NCBI RefSeq assembly: GCF_019207085.1
Contig: NZ_JAATOM010000033.1
Span: 1 to 51,476 of the forward strand
Direction: 5' to 3'
DNA: 51,476 bases
Origin: Variovorax sp. dw_308
Lineage (GTDB): Bacteria > Pseudomonadota > Gammaproteobacteria > Burkholderiales > Burkholderiaceae_C
This document shows positions 25,829 through 34,262 of this stretch, in pieces. The first letter of the stretch is position 1. Each line of letters starts with the position of its first letter. The notes beneath the pieces were generated by a model, which saw only the letters and a list, made by a program, of their open reading frames with translations, did not search any database and had not been told where the DNA came from. The translations under genes and the position numbers were made by a program.

Positions 25829-27463
25829 TCAGAACTTCTCTCGACGTACGACCACGCCTGCGACGTCGCGGTCCCATGTGTCCGTGGTCACGCCATCCTT
25901 TCGGAGGATGTGTTTCAGCACTTTCTGAGTCGCAGTCTTCGGCAATTCATCGACGATCCGGACGTAGCGAGGCAGCATGAAGTGCGGCATGCGCGGGCGG
26001 AGATATTCGAGCAGTTCGGTCGGGTCGATCGACTCACCGGGCACGGGTGCGACCACGCACAGCACGTCATCCTCCGACAGCGCGCTGGGCACCGGTATCA
26101 CGGCCACCTCGCGCACAAGTGGATGCAACGCGATCTCCGCCTCCACCTCAAACGAAGAAATGTTCTCGCCGCGACGGCGGATCGAGTCCTTCATCCGGTC
26201 GGAGAAAAAGTAGGTGCCCTCCCCGTCCACCCAGAAGCCATCGCCGGTGTGGAACCAACCGTTGCGCCACGCGCTCGCGGTCGCTTCAGGATTCTTGAAG
26301 TAGCCGCTGTTCATCGCCCAGGGCGCATCGGTGCGAACGAGCAATTCGCCGACCGTGCCGGGTGGGACGTCGCAGTCGTTGGCATCAACAAGCCTGACTT
26401 CGACCCCTTTGCGTGGCTGACCGCAGGAACCGACTTTGGTCGGATTCAGTTCCGACACCAGAGGAGTGGAGATTTCGGTCATGTTGTAGAGCGTGTAGAC
26501 CTCCACGCCGAAACGATCGCTGAATGTCGGGCCATCCTCGGAAAGCGGCACGATGATCACCTTGCGAAGCGGATGTGACCGGTCATCAGGCGATGGTGCA
26601 CGCTTGGCTATGAAGGTCGCCATGACGCCGAGCAGCAGGACGACAGTGGATTCGGTCTCTACCACGCTCGGCCAGAACGTCTCTGTCGAGAACGACGGGA
26701 CGAGTGCTATCGACCCGCCGCGACTGAGCATGCCCATCACGGGAATGGTGCCCGCAACATGAAAGAGGGGCAGATTGCAAAGGTAGCGATCGTCAGCGGA
26801 CAGCATGTAGAAGCCCTCCGCGCCCGACATCGCATGCAGATGCGCATAGGACGACATCACCCCCTTCGACGGGCCTGTGGTCCCCGAGGTGTAGACGATG
26901 GATTGCAGATCCCATGGTTCTATCGGCTGCTGCAATGGCGCCAGATCAGTGCGGCTGCCGTGGAGCGCGTCTGCGCCATGAACCTTGAGTGTGAAGCCCT
27001 CGCGGCCGGCGATTCGCGGCAGCTCGGGCGTGACGCACCCGACCACGACCACAGTCTTCAGGTTGGCGATATGCACGTCTGCCAGTCTCCCGACAAGCTC
27101 CGCGTGGGCAATGATGACTTCCGCGCCGGCGTTGTGCAGCACATGCTGAAGCAACTGACCCCTGTATGCGGTATTAATCGGCACGTAGGTGGCGCCGAGC
27201 CAGTTGATGCCGAACCAGACCCGCAAACAGTCCAGGCTGTTGGGCAACCAGACAACCACGGTGTCTCCTTGCTTGACACCCAGTGCCTGCAACCCCGCAG
27301 CCGTGGATTCAGCCAGGTCACGCATGCCCGCGTACGTGACCGCTTCAGTTTTCGACAGCTTCGCGAAGACCTTGTCGGGTTGCGTGGCTGCCCATTTCTC
27401 CAACGTGGAACGCAGGACGCAGTGGTCCGCGGCTGGCACACGTTCGATTGCGCGGTCGCTCAT
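25829..27463 (-). CDS. AMP-forming acyl-CoA ligase (CaiC-like)
   Basis: This 544-residue ANL-superfamily ligase activates a carboxylic acid to its CoA ester with ATP. The AMP-binding motif IVYTSGTTGPSKGV, the A5-type region MTEISTPLV, TGDGFWVDGEGTYFFSDRMKD and the C-terminal lysine region LPKTATQKVLK are all present. General similarity is to crotonobetaine/carnitine-CoA ligases. GGAGACCCAAT precedes the ATG. Encoded between the carboxyltransferase and liv genes, it probably activates the imported substrate. The substrate cannot be read from the sequence. Confidence 0.92.
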   Translation of the reverse strand: MSDRAIERVPAADHCVLRSTLEKWAATQPDKVFAKLSKTEAVTYAGMRDLAESTAAGLQALGVKQGDTVVVWLPNSLDCLRVWFGINWLGATYVPINTAYRGQLLQHVLHNAGAEVIIAHAELVGRLADVHIANLKTVVVVGCVTPELPRIAGREGFTLKVHGADALHGSRTDLAPLQQPIEPWDLQSIVYTSGTTGPSKGVMSSYAHLHAMSGAEGFYMLSADDRYLCNLPLFHVAGTIPVMGMLSRGGSIALVPSFSTETFWPSVVETESTVVLLLGVMATFIAKRAPSPDDRSHPLRKVIIVPLSEDGPTFSDRFGVEVYTLYNMTEISTPLVSELNPTKVGSCGQPRKGVEVRLVDANDCDVPPGTVGELLVRTDAPWAMNSGYFKNPEATASAWRNGWFHTGDGFWVDGEGTYFFSDRMKDSIRRRGENISSFEVEAEIALHPLVREVAVIPVPSALSEDDVLCVVAPVPGESIDPTELLEYLRPRMPHFMLPRYVRIVDELPKTATQKVLKHILRKDGVTTDTWDRDVAGVVVRREKF

Positions 27464-27524
27464 ATTGGGTCTCCTGAAGCCCGTTCGGGGCTGTGTTTTT
27501 CTCGGCGTGACGAAAGCAAACGGG

Positions 27525-29066
27525 TTAGGGCATCACGCCGTAGCGCGCTACCGGCACCGGCGCCGATGTCCTGCGACTGCGTGCAAGCTCGAACGCCTGC
27601 AAGACCCGTGCGCGCGTTTCGCGCGGGCGGATGACGTCATGCACCGTGAATCGCGCGGCGGCGTTGAAAGGATCGGTGCCATCCTTGAAACGCTCTTCGA
27701 TCTCGATCCGCTTGGCTTCCGGATCTTCTGCGCGTTCTATCTCATCCTTGAACGCGGCGGCAACGCCTCCCGCGACCGGCATCGACGCGAAGTCGGCCGT
27801 CGGCCATGCGGCGACCAGCGTCTGCTCGCCGCCCCACCCACCCATCGCGCATGCGCCGAAGCCGAAGGCCTTGCGCATCACGATCGTGACCTTCGGCACG
27901 TCAGCCCACGCCATTGCGTAGACAACGGCAAGCCCTTCGCGCAGCGTTCCCTCTTTCTCGGCTTGCGGTCCGGTCATGACACCGGGCACGTCCTGGAGAA
28001 AGAGCATGGGGATGTGATAGGACGAGCACAGGTCGATGAATCGCCGGGCCTTGCGCGCTCCTGCTGCGGTGATGGCGCCTGCGCCCACCATCGACTGGTT
28101 GGCCACGACGCCGACGGGATGGCCATCGATCCGGGCAAGCCCGGCCACCAGCGTGCGTCCCCAATCCGGCTTGATCTCGAAGAAGCTGCCGGCGTCGACG
28201 ATTCCGCGGATGACCTTCTTGACATCGAAGGGTCGCTTCGGCTCGTCGGGCATGACCGTTTCGAGATCGATGGATTCGGGAGGCTTGGGTTCGGCCCGTG
28301 GCGGCCAGGTCCACGCGTTGGTCGGAAGGTAGGAAAGAAAGGTGCGCGCCAGTTCCAGCGCTTCCTCGTCGGTCTTGGCGACCCGGTCGACGATGCCGGA
28401 CAGCTTTGCGTGAATCTCAGACCCGCCCAGATCCTCCTTGCTTACATCCAGGCCGGTCGCAGCCTTGACGACCGGAGGGCCACCCGCCGCCATCATCCCG
28501 GTGCCCTGGCGCATGACAATGAATTCCGTGGCAGCCCCAACGAGCGCGGAGTCGCCCGCGCAGGGGCCCAGCACCAGCGAGACCTGCGGCGCGGTGCCCG
28601 ACATGCGCGCGATTTCCAGAAAGTGCGTGACGTCCGGCAGGCCGTCGTTAAGCAACTCCTGTCCGCGTGCGCCCGCGCCATCCACCATCCAGATCAGCGG
28701 CACGCGTTCGCGGCGCGCCATCTGCACGAGATGAAGTTTCTTGCGTGCGTTGATCACGCCGTGAGAACCACCCTTGACCGTGAAGTCGTCGCCGATCACG
28801 GCGGCGAATCGGCCGTCGATCTTGCCGAAGCCCGCAACGACGCCGTCCGCCGGCGTGACTTCGCTCGTCTGCTGGGCGTCATGAGAGACGTGCGAACACA
28901 ACTGTCCGTACTCCTGGAACGACGCTGGATCCATCAATTTGGTGACCCGGTCGCGTACCGTCAATTTGCCCAGGTCGTGCTGCCGCTTGATGCGAACTTC
29001 GCCGCCCATTGCGACGCCGCGGGCGCGCCGCTCTTCCAGTTTGTCGAGGCCTGCTGCCAGTTTCAA
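27525..29066 (-). CDS. Acyl-CoA carboxylase carboxyltransferase subunit (PccB/MccB type)
   Basis: About 513 residues from the preferred start. It is the biotin-dependent carboxyltransferase that moves CO2 from carboxybiotin to an acyl-CoA. The N- and C-crotonase halves are present: VIGDDFTVKGGSHG, MVDGAGARG, LGPCAGDSALVGA, TGMMAAGGPPVVKAATG, then FLQDVPGVMTGPQAEKEG and KAFGFGACAMGG. The frame extends to a TTG at 29126. TTG at 29064-29066 has AGGA eight bases before it, whereas the upstream start has no ribosome site, so I use the inner one. Partners are the separate biotin carboxylase (34263-35624) and carrier (33908-34132) genes. It is the first gene of the operon running through livM. The acyl-CoA substrate is unknown. 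Confidence 0.92.
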   Translation of the reverse strand: MKLAAGLDKLEERRARGVAMGGEVRIKRQHDLGKLTVRDRVTKLMDPASFQEYGQLCSHVSHDAQQTSEVTPADGVVAGFGKIDGRFAAVIGDDFTVKGGSHGVINARKKLHLVQMARRERVPLIWMVDGAGARGQELLNDGLPDVTHFLEIARMSGTAPQVSLVLGPCAGDSALVGAATEFIVMRQGTGMMAAGGPPVVKAATGLDVSKEDLGGSEIHAKLSGIVDRVAKTDEEALELARTFLSYLPTNAWTWPPRAEPKPPESIDLETVMPDEPKRPFDVKKVIRGIVDAGSFFEIKPDWGRTLVAGLARIDGHPVGVVANQSMVGAGAITAAGARKARRFIDLCSSYHIPMLFLQDVPGVMTGPQAEKEGTLREGLAVVYAMAWADVPKVTIVMRKAFGFGACAMGGWGGEQTLVAAWPTADFASMPVAGGVAAAFKDEIERAEDPEAKRIEIEERFKDGTDPFNAAARFTVHDVIRPRETRARVLQAFELARSRRTSAPVPVARYGVMP

Positions 29067-29154
29067 TTTGTCCGTCCTGTTCTTGGGAGCGAGTCCCTGG
29101 TTTGAGATCACTCCGACATGCCGCAAGGCAGATAAAAGATCTCTGATGCATGTG

Positions 29155-29184
29155 AATATACTGACGAGTACAATCCAATGTCAA
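29155..29184 (-). promoter_or_regulatory. Promoter of the carboxyltransferase-ligase-liv operon with TetR operator
   Basis: On the minus strand TTGACA (29179-29184) and TATATT (29155-29160) are separated by 18 bp. The near-palindrome GTACT-CGTC-AGTAT (29158-29171) overlaps the spacer and -10. The same element occurs at 34198-34211. A repressor bound here would block RNA polymerase. Confidence 0.7.
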
Positions 29185-29278
29185 TGAGGTACTATCCCTT
29201 GGTCGTCGGACGGGCCTGCACTTCAGCCTCGCAACCTTGCCCCGGCGCAATGTCAAAGGAATAGCGGAGTAACGAGTG

Positions 29279-29914
29279 ATGCCAGATCAGACAAACGAAG
29301 CGGCCGCCCCTGACGTCAAGTCGATGCGGGACCAGCTGCACGACTTCAAGCGCAATCGGGTTCTCGACGTGGCGAGTCAGCTGTTCTACGAAGCGGGCTA
29401 CAGCAAAACGAGCATCGACGCGATCGCCGACCAGTTGCACGTCACCAAGCCGTTCATCTATTACCACTTCGACAGCAAGGCGGACATTCTTGCTGGCGTG
29501 TGCGGCCGGACCACTGCGTTCGTCGCGGAACTCGCAGAAGAGGCGGCGAACTCGAAAGGGTCGCCACGTCAACGACTTGGGGATCTGGTGCGCAACATGA
29601 CGCTGCGGATCATCGAAGGCCGCGTCTACTTGGCCGTCTATTTCCGGGAGGAGAAGCATCTTCCCGAAGAGGCACAGATCGCGCTGGCCGGCTACCGCCG
29701 CAGGTTTGATCAAGCGATGCGGGCGTTGCTTCAGCAGGGCGTCGATGCCAAGGAGTTCAAGCTGGGCCACATCGCCGTGGCCGAGCAGGCCATCACCGGC
29801 ATGACCACCTGGGTGTTCAACTGGTACCGGCCGGATCGACGCCTGAGCGCCGAAGACATCGCCGAGAACATGGCGCAGCTGACGCTGTCCATGGTGTCAG
29901 GCCGGTCCACCTGA
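29279..29914 (+). CDS. TetR/AcrR-family transcriptional regulator
   Basis: About 211 residues. The N-terminal helix-turn-helix is clear: RVLDVASQLFYEAGYSKTSIDAIADQLHVTKPFIYYHF. The C-terminal half is the ligand and dimer domain. A GTG at 29276 precedes the ATG directly; GGAG upstream serves either. It is divergent from the carboxyltransferase operon, and a palindromic operator candidate lies between them; a second copy lies upstream of the biotin carboxylase gene. I infer that it represses the whole cluster and is released by a pathway CoA ester, as for related regulators of acyl-CoA catabolism. The ligand is not known. Confidence 0.93.
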   Translation: MPDQTNEAAAPDVKSMRDQLHDFKRNRVLDVASQLFYEAGYSKTSIDAIADQLHVTKPFIYYHFDSKADILAGVCGRTTAFVAELAEEAANSKGSPRQRLGDLVRNMTLRIIEGRVYLAVYFREEKHLPEEAQIALAGYRRRFDQAMRALLQQGVDAKEFKLGHIAVAEQAITGMTTWVFNWYRPDRRLSAEDIAENMAQLTLSMVSGRST

Positions 29915-29917
29915 CGG

Positions 29918-29937
29918 AGGGGTCGCTGCGGACCCCT
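29918..29937. terminator. Bidirectional terminator candidate between tetR and the binding-protein gene
   Basis: AGGGGTC (29918-29924) pairs perfectly with GACCCCT (29931-29937) around a 6-nt loop, in the 28-bp gap between convergent genes. No long T-run follows on either side. Confidence 0.5.
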
Positions 29938-29942
29938 TCGTG

Positions 29943-31178
29943 CTACTTCTTGTCGACGAGCGCGCACTCGCTTTGGGCAAGCGGCGTGAAGGCGTCCTCG
30001 CCCTTGATGGTGGCCACCTTCTTGTAGTAGTCCCAAGGGTACTTAGATTCTGATGGGTCCTTGACTTCGTACAGGGCAAGGTCGTGAACGAAGCGGCCGT
30101 CGGCACGAATCACTCCTTGCTGGCCGAAATACTTCATCGGCGTCGCCTTCATCGTCTTCATCACCTCGTCGGAGTTGTCTGTCTTGGCAATCTCGATGGA
30201 GCGCAGGTAATGCGTGACGGTGGCGTACGTGGTGGCCTGCTCGCGTGTGGGCATCTTCTTGAACTTGTCGAAGAATCGCTTGGAGAACTTCCGGCTCTCG
30301 TCATTCATGTCCCAATAGAACCCTTCGGTCAGCTGCAAGCCATGCGCGTTCGGCAGACCCAGCGCATGGATGTCAGAGATGAAGAGGATGAGGCCGACGA
30401 GCTTCTGGTCTCCACTCTTGGTCAGCCCGAACTCAACGGCTTGCCGGATCGAGTTGACAGTGTCGTTTCCGGCATTTGCCAGGCCGATGGCTTTTGCCTT
30501 CGATGCCTTGGCGCGCAACAGGAACGATGAGAAATCGGCGTTGTTCTGCGGAATGCGGACCGACCCAAGAACCTTGCCTCCGTTTGCCTGGATGACCTTG
30601 GTGCTCTCGGCTTCCATCGCGTGACCGAACACATAATCGGCTGTCAGGAAGAACCAGGTATCGGCACCGGCCTTGGTCACGGCCTTGACGGTGCCGACGG
30701 ACAGCGCGGTCGTGTCGTCGGCGGTCTGGATGCTGTACGGGGAGCAGTTCTTCCCCGAAAGAGCAGCTGTCGCAGCCCCGGAAATCAGGAAGATCTTTTT
30801 CTGGTTGCGTGCAAGCTCCTGAACAGCCATGGCGACGGACGACGTCGGAACGTCGACAACAGCGTCGACCATCTGTTCGTCGAACCACTTGCGGACAATG
30901 GCTGAACCGACGTCCGGCTTGTTCTGGTGATCGCCCGAGACGATCTCGATCGCGGCCCCGCCCACCTTGCCACCGAAGTCTTCTGCCGCCATTTGCGCAG
31001 CCAGCACGGATCCCGGGCCTGCGAGGTCGATGTAGGGGCCCGACGCGTCATTCAAGACGCCGATCTTTACCTTGCCGTCCGAAATCTTGGCGGGCGGCGT
31101 TTGCGCATGGCTCAAGCCAAGGCCCGATCCGCACAGGCCGATGCAGGCCATCAATTGAATGAATGCACTTTTCTTCAT
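29943..31178 (-). CDS. Periplasmic substrate-binding protein of the Liv-type ABC transporter
   Basis: This 411-residue type I periplasmic binding protein has a Sec signal (residues 1-25, ending in LSHAQ). The mature part begins KVKIGVLNDASGPYIDLAG, the usual LivK/HAAT opening, and keeps MAAEDFGG and the VVDVPTSSVAMAV hinge region. AGGAGAGAGAC precedes the ATG. It is the last gene of the operon with the carrier, alcohol dehydrogenase and aldehyde dehydrogenase, and should feed the LivHMGF proteins encoded nearby. The large size and the context favour an aromatic or other organic acid over an amino acid. Confidence 0.92.
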   Translation of the reverse strand: MKKSAFIQLMACIGLCGSGLGLSHAQTPPAKISDGKVKIGVLNDASGPYIDLAGPGSVLAAQMAAEDFGGKVGGAAIEIVSGDHQNKPDVGSAIVRKWFDEQMVDAVVDVPTSSVAMAVQELARNQKKIFLISGAATAALSGKNCSPYSIQTADDTTALSVGTVKAVTKAGADTWFFLTADYVFGHAMEAESTKVIQANGGKVLGSVRIPQNNADFSSFLLRAKASKAKAIGLANAGNDTVNSIRQAVEFGLTKSGDQKLVGLILFISDIHALGLPNAHGLQLTEGFYWDMNDESRKFSKRFFDKFKKMPTREQATTYATVTHYLRSIEIAKTDNSDEVMKTMKATPMKYFGQQGVIRADGRFVHDLALYEVKDPSESKYPWDYYKKVATIKGEDAFTPLAQSECALVDKK

Positions 31179-31222
31179 GTCTCTCTCCTGGGTATGGAAA
31201 TTTCGATCAATCGGGCGAACGT

Positions 31223-32782
31223 CTAGAGGCTGTATTCGAGTGCGGAGCTGCGCACTGCTGCGATGGTTGCCACCGATGACTGCAAGGCCGTGCGCTGGTG
31301 ATAGAGGCGCATTCCGCGCGATCCGCCAAGTTCTTCGCCTCCGCCGGCCCGGCCCGGACCGCCGTGCAGGCTCTGCGGCATCACGATGCTGTGATCCGTG
31401 TGGCTCTTCGCGATCGAGTCATCGACGAGCATCACCCTGCCATGCAGGCTGCCAAGCGCCTGCGCGGCCTTCACGGTCAATGCCGCATCGTTGGTGAACA
31501 TCGAACAGACGAGCGATCCGCCTCCAAGTCTGGCCAGTGAGATGGCGTCGTCGCCGCGATCGTAGGGAAGGATGGTCGAGCACGGACCGAAGGCCTCCAA
31601 CTCGTGGACGACGCCCGCATCCGCCGCGTCGCAATGAAGCAGGTGCGCAGGTACGAAGCTGGACACGTCCGAATCGGCATCCACTGGCGTCGCGTCGCCG
31701 CGGTGGACGATCCTCGCGACGGTGCAGAGTTTGTCGATGGACTCCTGCACCGCTCGCTGCTGCTGTTTCGTCACCACCGGCCCGAGGGTGACGTCGGCAC
31801 GACGCGGATTGCCCATGACGGCAGCCTCGAGCTTGGCCTTGATAGCCTGCACCAGCGAATCGGCAACGGGCCTTGGGACAAGAAGCCGGCGGGCGGTGGT
31901 GCACTTCTGCCCGGCCTTCAGCAGGATTTCGCGAGACATCTCGTCCACGAACACCTTGAAGAGCGCCGAGTCAACGCCGATGTCGGGGCCAAGAATGCTT
32001 GCGTTGAGGCTGTCCGCTTCCACATTGAAGCGCGGGTTCTGGTCCTGGATCCGGTCCTGCGAGCGAAGGCTGCGCGCAGTCTGCGCCGATCCGGTGAAGG
32101 CGACGACATCCTCCCGACCGACCGCAGCCAACAGGCCTTGCCCGCTGCCCATCAACAAGGAGACAGCGCCCGCGGGGAGGATCCCCGTCACATCGCGCAA
32201 CATCTCCCACGCCAGCAAGCTCGTCGAGACTGCCGGCTTTGTGACCACCGGCACCCCGGAAAGCAGCGCTACCGCAGCCTTGCCCCACATGCCCCACGCA
32301 GGAAAGTTGAAGGCGTTGATGTGGATCGCAGCGCCGTTGACCGGCGTCCAGAAATGAACCGACTGGAAACCGGGGTCACGGGTCAATTGGTCACCGCCGG
32401 CTTCGACCATGAATTTCGATTCGCCGAGTTTCTCGCCCAGCGCGGCGTAATAGCGCAGCGTCTGCACGGCCCCCTCGATGTCCATGGCGGCGTCGGCTCT
32501 CGTGCTCCCGGAATTCGACAGTGCCGAGCGATACCAGACATCGCGTGCGGCGCCAAGACGCGAGGCGATGGCGCCGAGAAGGCGTCCACGGGCCGCAAAG
32601 CTCATGTCTCGCAGCGCGGGACCGCCGACGTCGCGGGCATAGGTCAGCGCGGCACCGAAGTCGAGGCCATCGGCGCTCACGCGCGCGATCTCCAGGCCCG
32701 TGCACGGGTCGTTCAACGCGGTGCCCGATCCTTCGCCAGCGACCCAGCGACCTCCGAGATAACTTGGAAGCAGCATGGTCAT
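31223..32782 (-). CDS. Aldehyde dehydrogenase, BoxD/PaaZ type
   Basis: This 519-residue NAD(P)-dependent aldehyde dehydrogenase resembles 3,4-dehydroadipyl-CoA semialdehyde dehydrogenase (BoxD) and the dehydrogenase half of PaaZ. Shared features are HINAFNFPAWGMWGKAA, VAFTGSAQTA, NVEADSLN, KAGQKCTTARR with the catalytic Cys, and the C-terminal MPQSLHGGPGRAGGGEELGG. Start and preceding dehydrogenase stop overlap (ATGA). With the neighbouring alcohol dehydrogenase it could oxidise a pathway alcohol to the acid. A CoA-bound semialdehyde is the other option, suggested by the BoxD similarity. Confidence 0.88.
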   Translation of the reverse strand: MTMLLPSYLGGRWVAGEGSGTALNDPCTGLEIARVSADGLDFGAALTYARDVGGPALRDMSFAARGRLLGAIASRLGAARDVWYRSALSNSGSTRADAAMDIEGAVQTLRYYAALGEKLGESKFMVEAGGDQLTRDPGFQSVHFWTPVNGAAIHINAFNFPAWGMWGKAAVALLSGVPVVTKPAVSTSLLAWEMLRDVTGILPAGAVSLLMGSGQGLLAAVGREDVVAFTGSAQTARSLRSQDRIQDQNPRFNVEADSLNASILGPDIGVDSALFKVFVDEMSREILLKAGQKCTTARRLLVPRPVADSLVQAIKAKLEAAVMGNPRRADVTLGPVVTKQQQRAVQESIDKLCTVARIVHRGDATPVDADSDVSSFVPAHLLHCDAADAGVVHELEAFGPCSTILPYDRGDDAISLARLGGGSLVCSMFTNDAALTVKAAQALGSLHGRVMLVDDSIAKSHTDHSIVMPQSLHGGPGRAGGGEELGGSRGMRLYHQRTALQSSVATIAAVRSSALEYSL

Positions 32783-33870
32783 GCCTCCTCGGTGCGAAGG
32801 ACCACCCGGCCGGCAACCTTGCCACCCCGCAGGTCATCGAGCGCTTCGCGCACCTGCGCCATGGGACGCGGGTCCACCGCAATGCCCGGAACTTTTCCTT
32901 CGCGCCCGAGGGCGGCCAGTTCGCGCAGTTCCTCCAGCGTGCCGACATACGAGCCACGGATGTTGATCGAGCGCAGAGGCAGCAAAGGCAGCGACAACTC
33001 GACAGAGCCGCCAAACAGGCCCACGACGATCATCGTGCCGCCCTTGCGAAGCAGCGCCATTGCGAACTCTGCGGTGCTCGCCGCACCGACGAAATCGATG
33101 ACAGCCGCAAAGCCGCCTCCCGTGGCCTTGAGGAGCGCCCGCTTGACCTCGGGGTCCTTGGGGTCCACCGCGCGCACTGCGCCGGCCGCCAGTGCGGACT
33201 CGCGCTTGGCTGGATCGATGTCGGCCACGATCGGACCGACGCCGTGCATGGCAGTGCAAAGCCTTATCGCCGATTGGCCCACGCCGCCTGCACCGATGAT
33301 GAGGATCTGATCGGCCGGAGTCACAGATCCCGCCTTCTGCAGGGCGCTGAAAGCGGTCAAGCCGGAGCAGGCGTAGGTACAGGCGACCTCGACCGGTACG
33401 TTCCCGAAGTCCACCAGGTAACGGGGGTCCGGAACCACCACGAAGTCGCTGAAACCGCCATCCACGGACGTCCCGAGGGAGCGGGGCTGGGCACAGAGTT
33501 GTTCCTGGCCCGACTTGCAGAGGGAACACTGTCCGCATCCGATCCACGGGTAGATCACCCACCGGGAGCCGATGGCCAGGTCGCCAACGTCGGCGCCCTT
33601 TGCCACGACTTCGCCCACGATCTCGTGCCCAAGCGTCCGAGGCAGCAAGATGCCGCGGCTCAGGTCCATTTGCTTGCCACCGCCGAGATCGAAGTGCCCG
33701 TCCCAGATATGCAGGTCACTGTGGCAGACCCCGCAGGCTACGACGCGAAGCAGCACCTCCGTCGCCTTGGGCACGGGAGCGGGCTCGTCCATTTCCTCGA
33801 GGGGCTCCCCGAAGCGGGTCACCTTGTAGCTCTTCATCATGTCAAAACGGTGCGTGCAGGCGGATTGCAT
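32779..33870 (-). CDS. Zinc-dependent alcohol dehydrogenase (MDR family)
   Basis: This 363-residue medium-chain dehydrogenase/reductase has catalytic zinc ligands in CGVCHSD and GHEIVGEV, structural zinc ligands in the CGQCSLCKSGQEQLC region and the Rossmann motif GAGGVGQ. AGGAGACCT directly before the ATG supports the start at 33870. It lies between the carrier gene and the aldehyde dehydrogenase gene, overlapping the latter by 4 bp. Oxidation of a pathway alcohol to the aldehyde handled by the next enzyme is the simplest reading. The substrate is unknown. Confidence 0.92.
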   Translation of the reverse strand: MQSACTHRFDMMKSYKVTRFGEPLEEMDEPAPVPKATEVLLRVVACGVCHSDLHIWDGHFDLGGGKQMDLSRGILLPRTLGHEIVGEVVAKGADVGDLAIGSRWVIYPWIGCGQCSLCKSGQEQLCAQPRSLGTSVDGGFSDFVVVPDPRYLVDFGNVPVEVACTYACSGLTAFSALQKAGSVTPADQILIIGAGGVGQSAIRLCTAMHGVGPIVADIDPAKRESALAAGAVRAVDPKDPEVKRALLKATGGGFAAVIDFVGAASTAEFAMALLRKGGTMIVVGLFGGSVELSLPLLPLRSINIRGSYVGTLEELRELAALGREGKVPGIAVDPRPMAQVREALDDLRGGKVAGRVVLRTEEA

Positions 33871-33907
33871 AGGTCTCCTTTGGATGGAATTCGATGGGGG
33901 CGTGGCG

Positions 33908-34132
33908 TCAATCAGGACGGATCAGCGCGATCACAAAGTCCTGGGGGACCACTTGCCCTTTGGTCGCAAAGAGTTCGACTACCTCCCCCGAGCAGGGCGC
34001 GACCTCCGGCATCTCCATCTTCATTGCCTCGATGAAAACGACGGGATCGCCCTCTTCAACCCTCGTCCCTTTTTCGCAGACGACCTCGATGACGGTGCCG
34101 GAAATACCGGCGCGCAGTTCTGTGTGGCTCAC
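33908..34132 (-). CDS. Biotin carboxyl carrier protein, free-standing biotinyl domain
   Basis: This 74-residue protein is nothing but a biotinyl domain: GTVIEVVCEKGTRVEEGDPV, then EAMKMEM with the biotinylated Lys38, and a C-terminal half rich in beta strands. It must carry CO2 between the biotin carboxylase encoded divergently and the carboxyltransferase at 27525-29066. In most propionyl- or methylcrotonyl-type carboxylases this domain is fused to the biotin carboxylase; here it is a separate gene on the other strand. Confidence 0.95.
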   Translation of the reverse strand: MSHTELRAGISGTVIEVVCEKGTRVEEGDPVVFIEAMKMEMPEVAPCSGEVVELFATKGQVVPQDFVIALIRPD

Positions 34133-34197
34133 GGAAAGACCTCTTTCTGGTGGTTGACGGTCCCTACGGCGCCAAACAGGCGTTGCGTAAGAATCGC

Positions 34198-34214
34198 ATA
34201 CTCGCTAGTATAAT
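34198..34214 (+). promoter_or_regulatory. TetR operator candidate over the -10 of the biotin carboxylase promoter
   Basis: ATACT-CGCT-AGTAT (34198-34211) is a perfect inverted repeat that shares TACTCG-YY-AGTATA with the site at 29158-29171. TATAAT at 34209-34214 overlaps it and points toward the biotin carboxylase gene; no good -35 is visible. The site lies in the divergent region also serving the carrier operon. Confidence 0.65.
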
Positions 34215-34262
34215 AACGTTGCCGAGAGACTTCAACATCCAGACCATAGGGACAAACCAGAC

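Noticed and set aside
27189..29105. Long open frame (638 codons) on the plus strand
   Set aside because: It lies opposite the clearly recognisable carboxyltransferase gene; its composition is that of an antisense shadow in GC-rich DNA.
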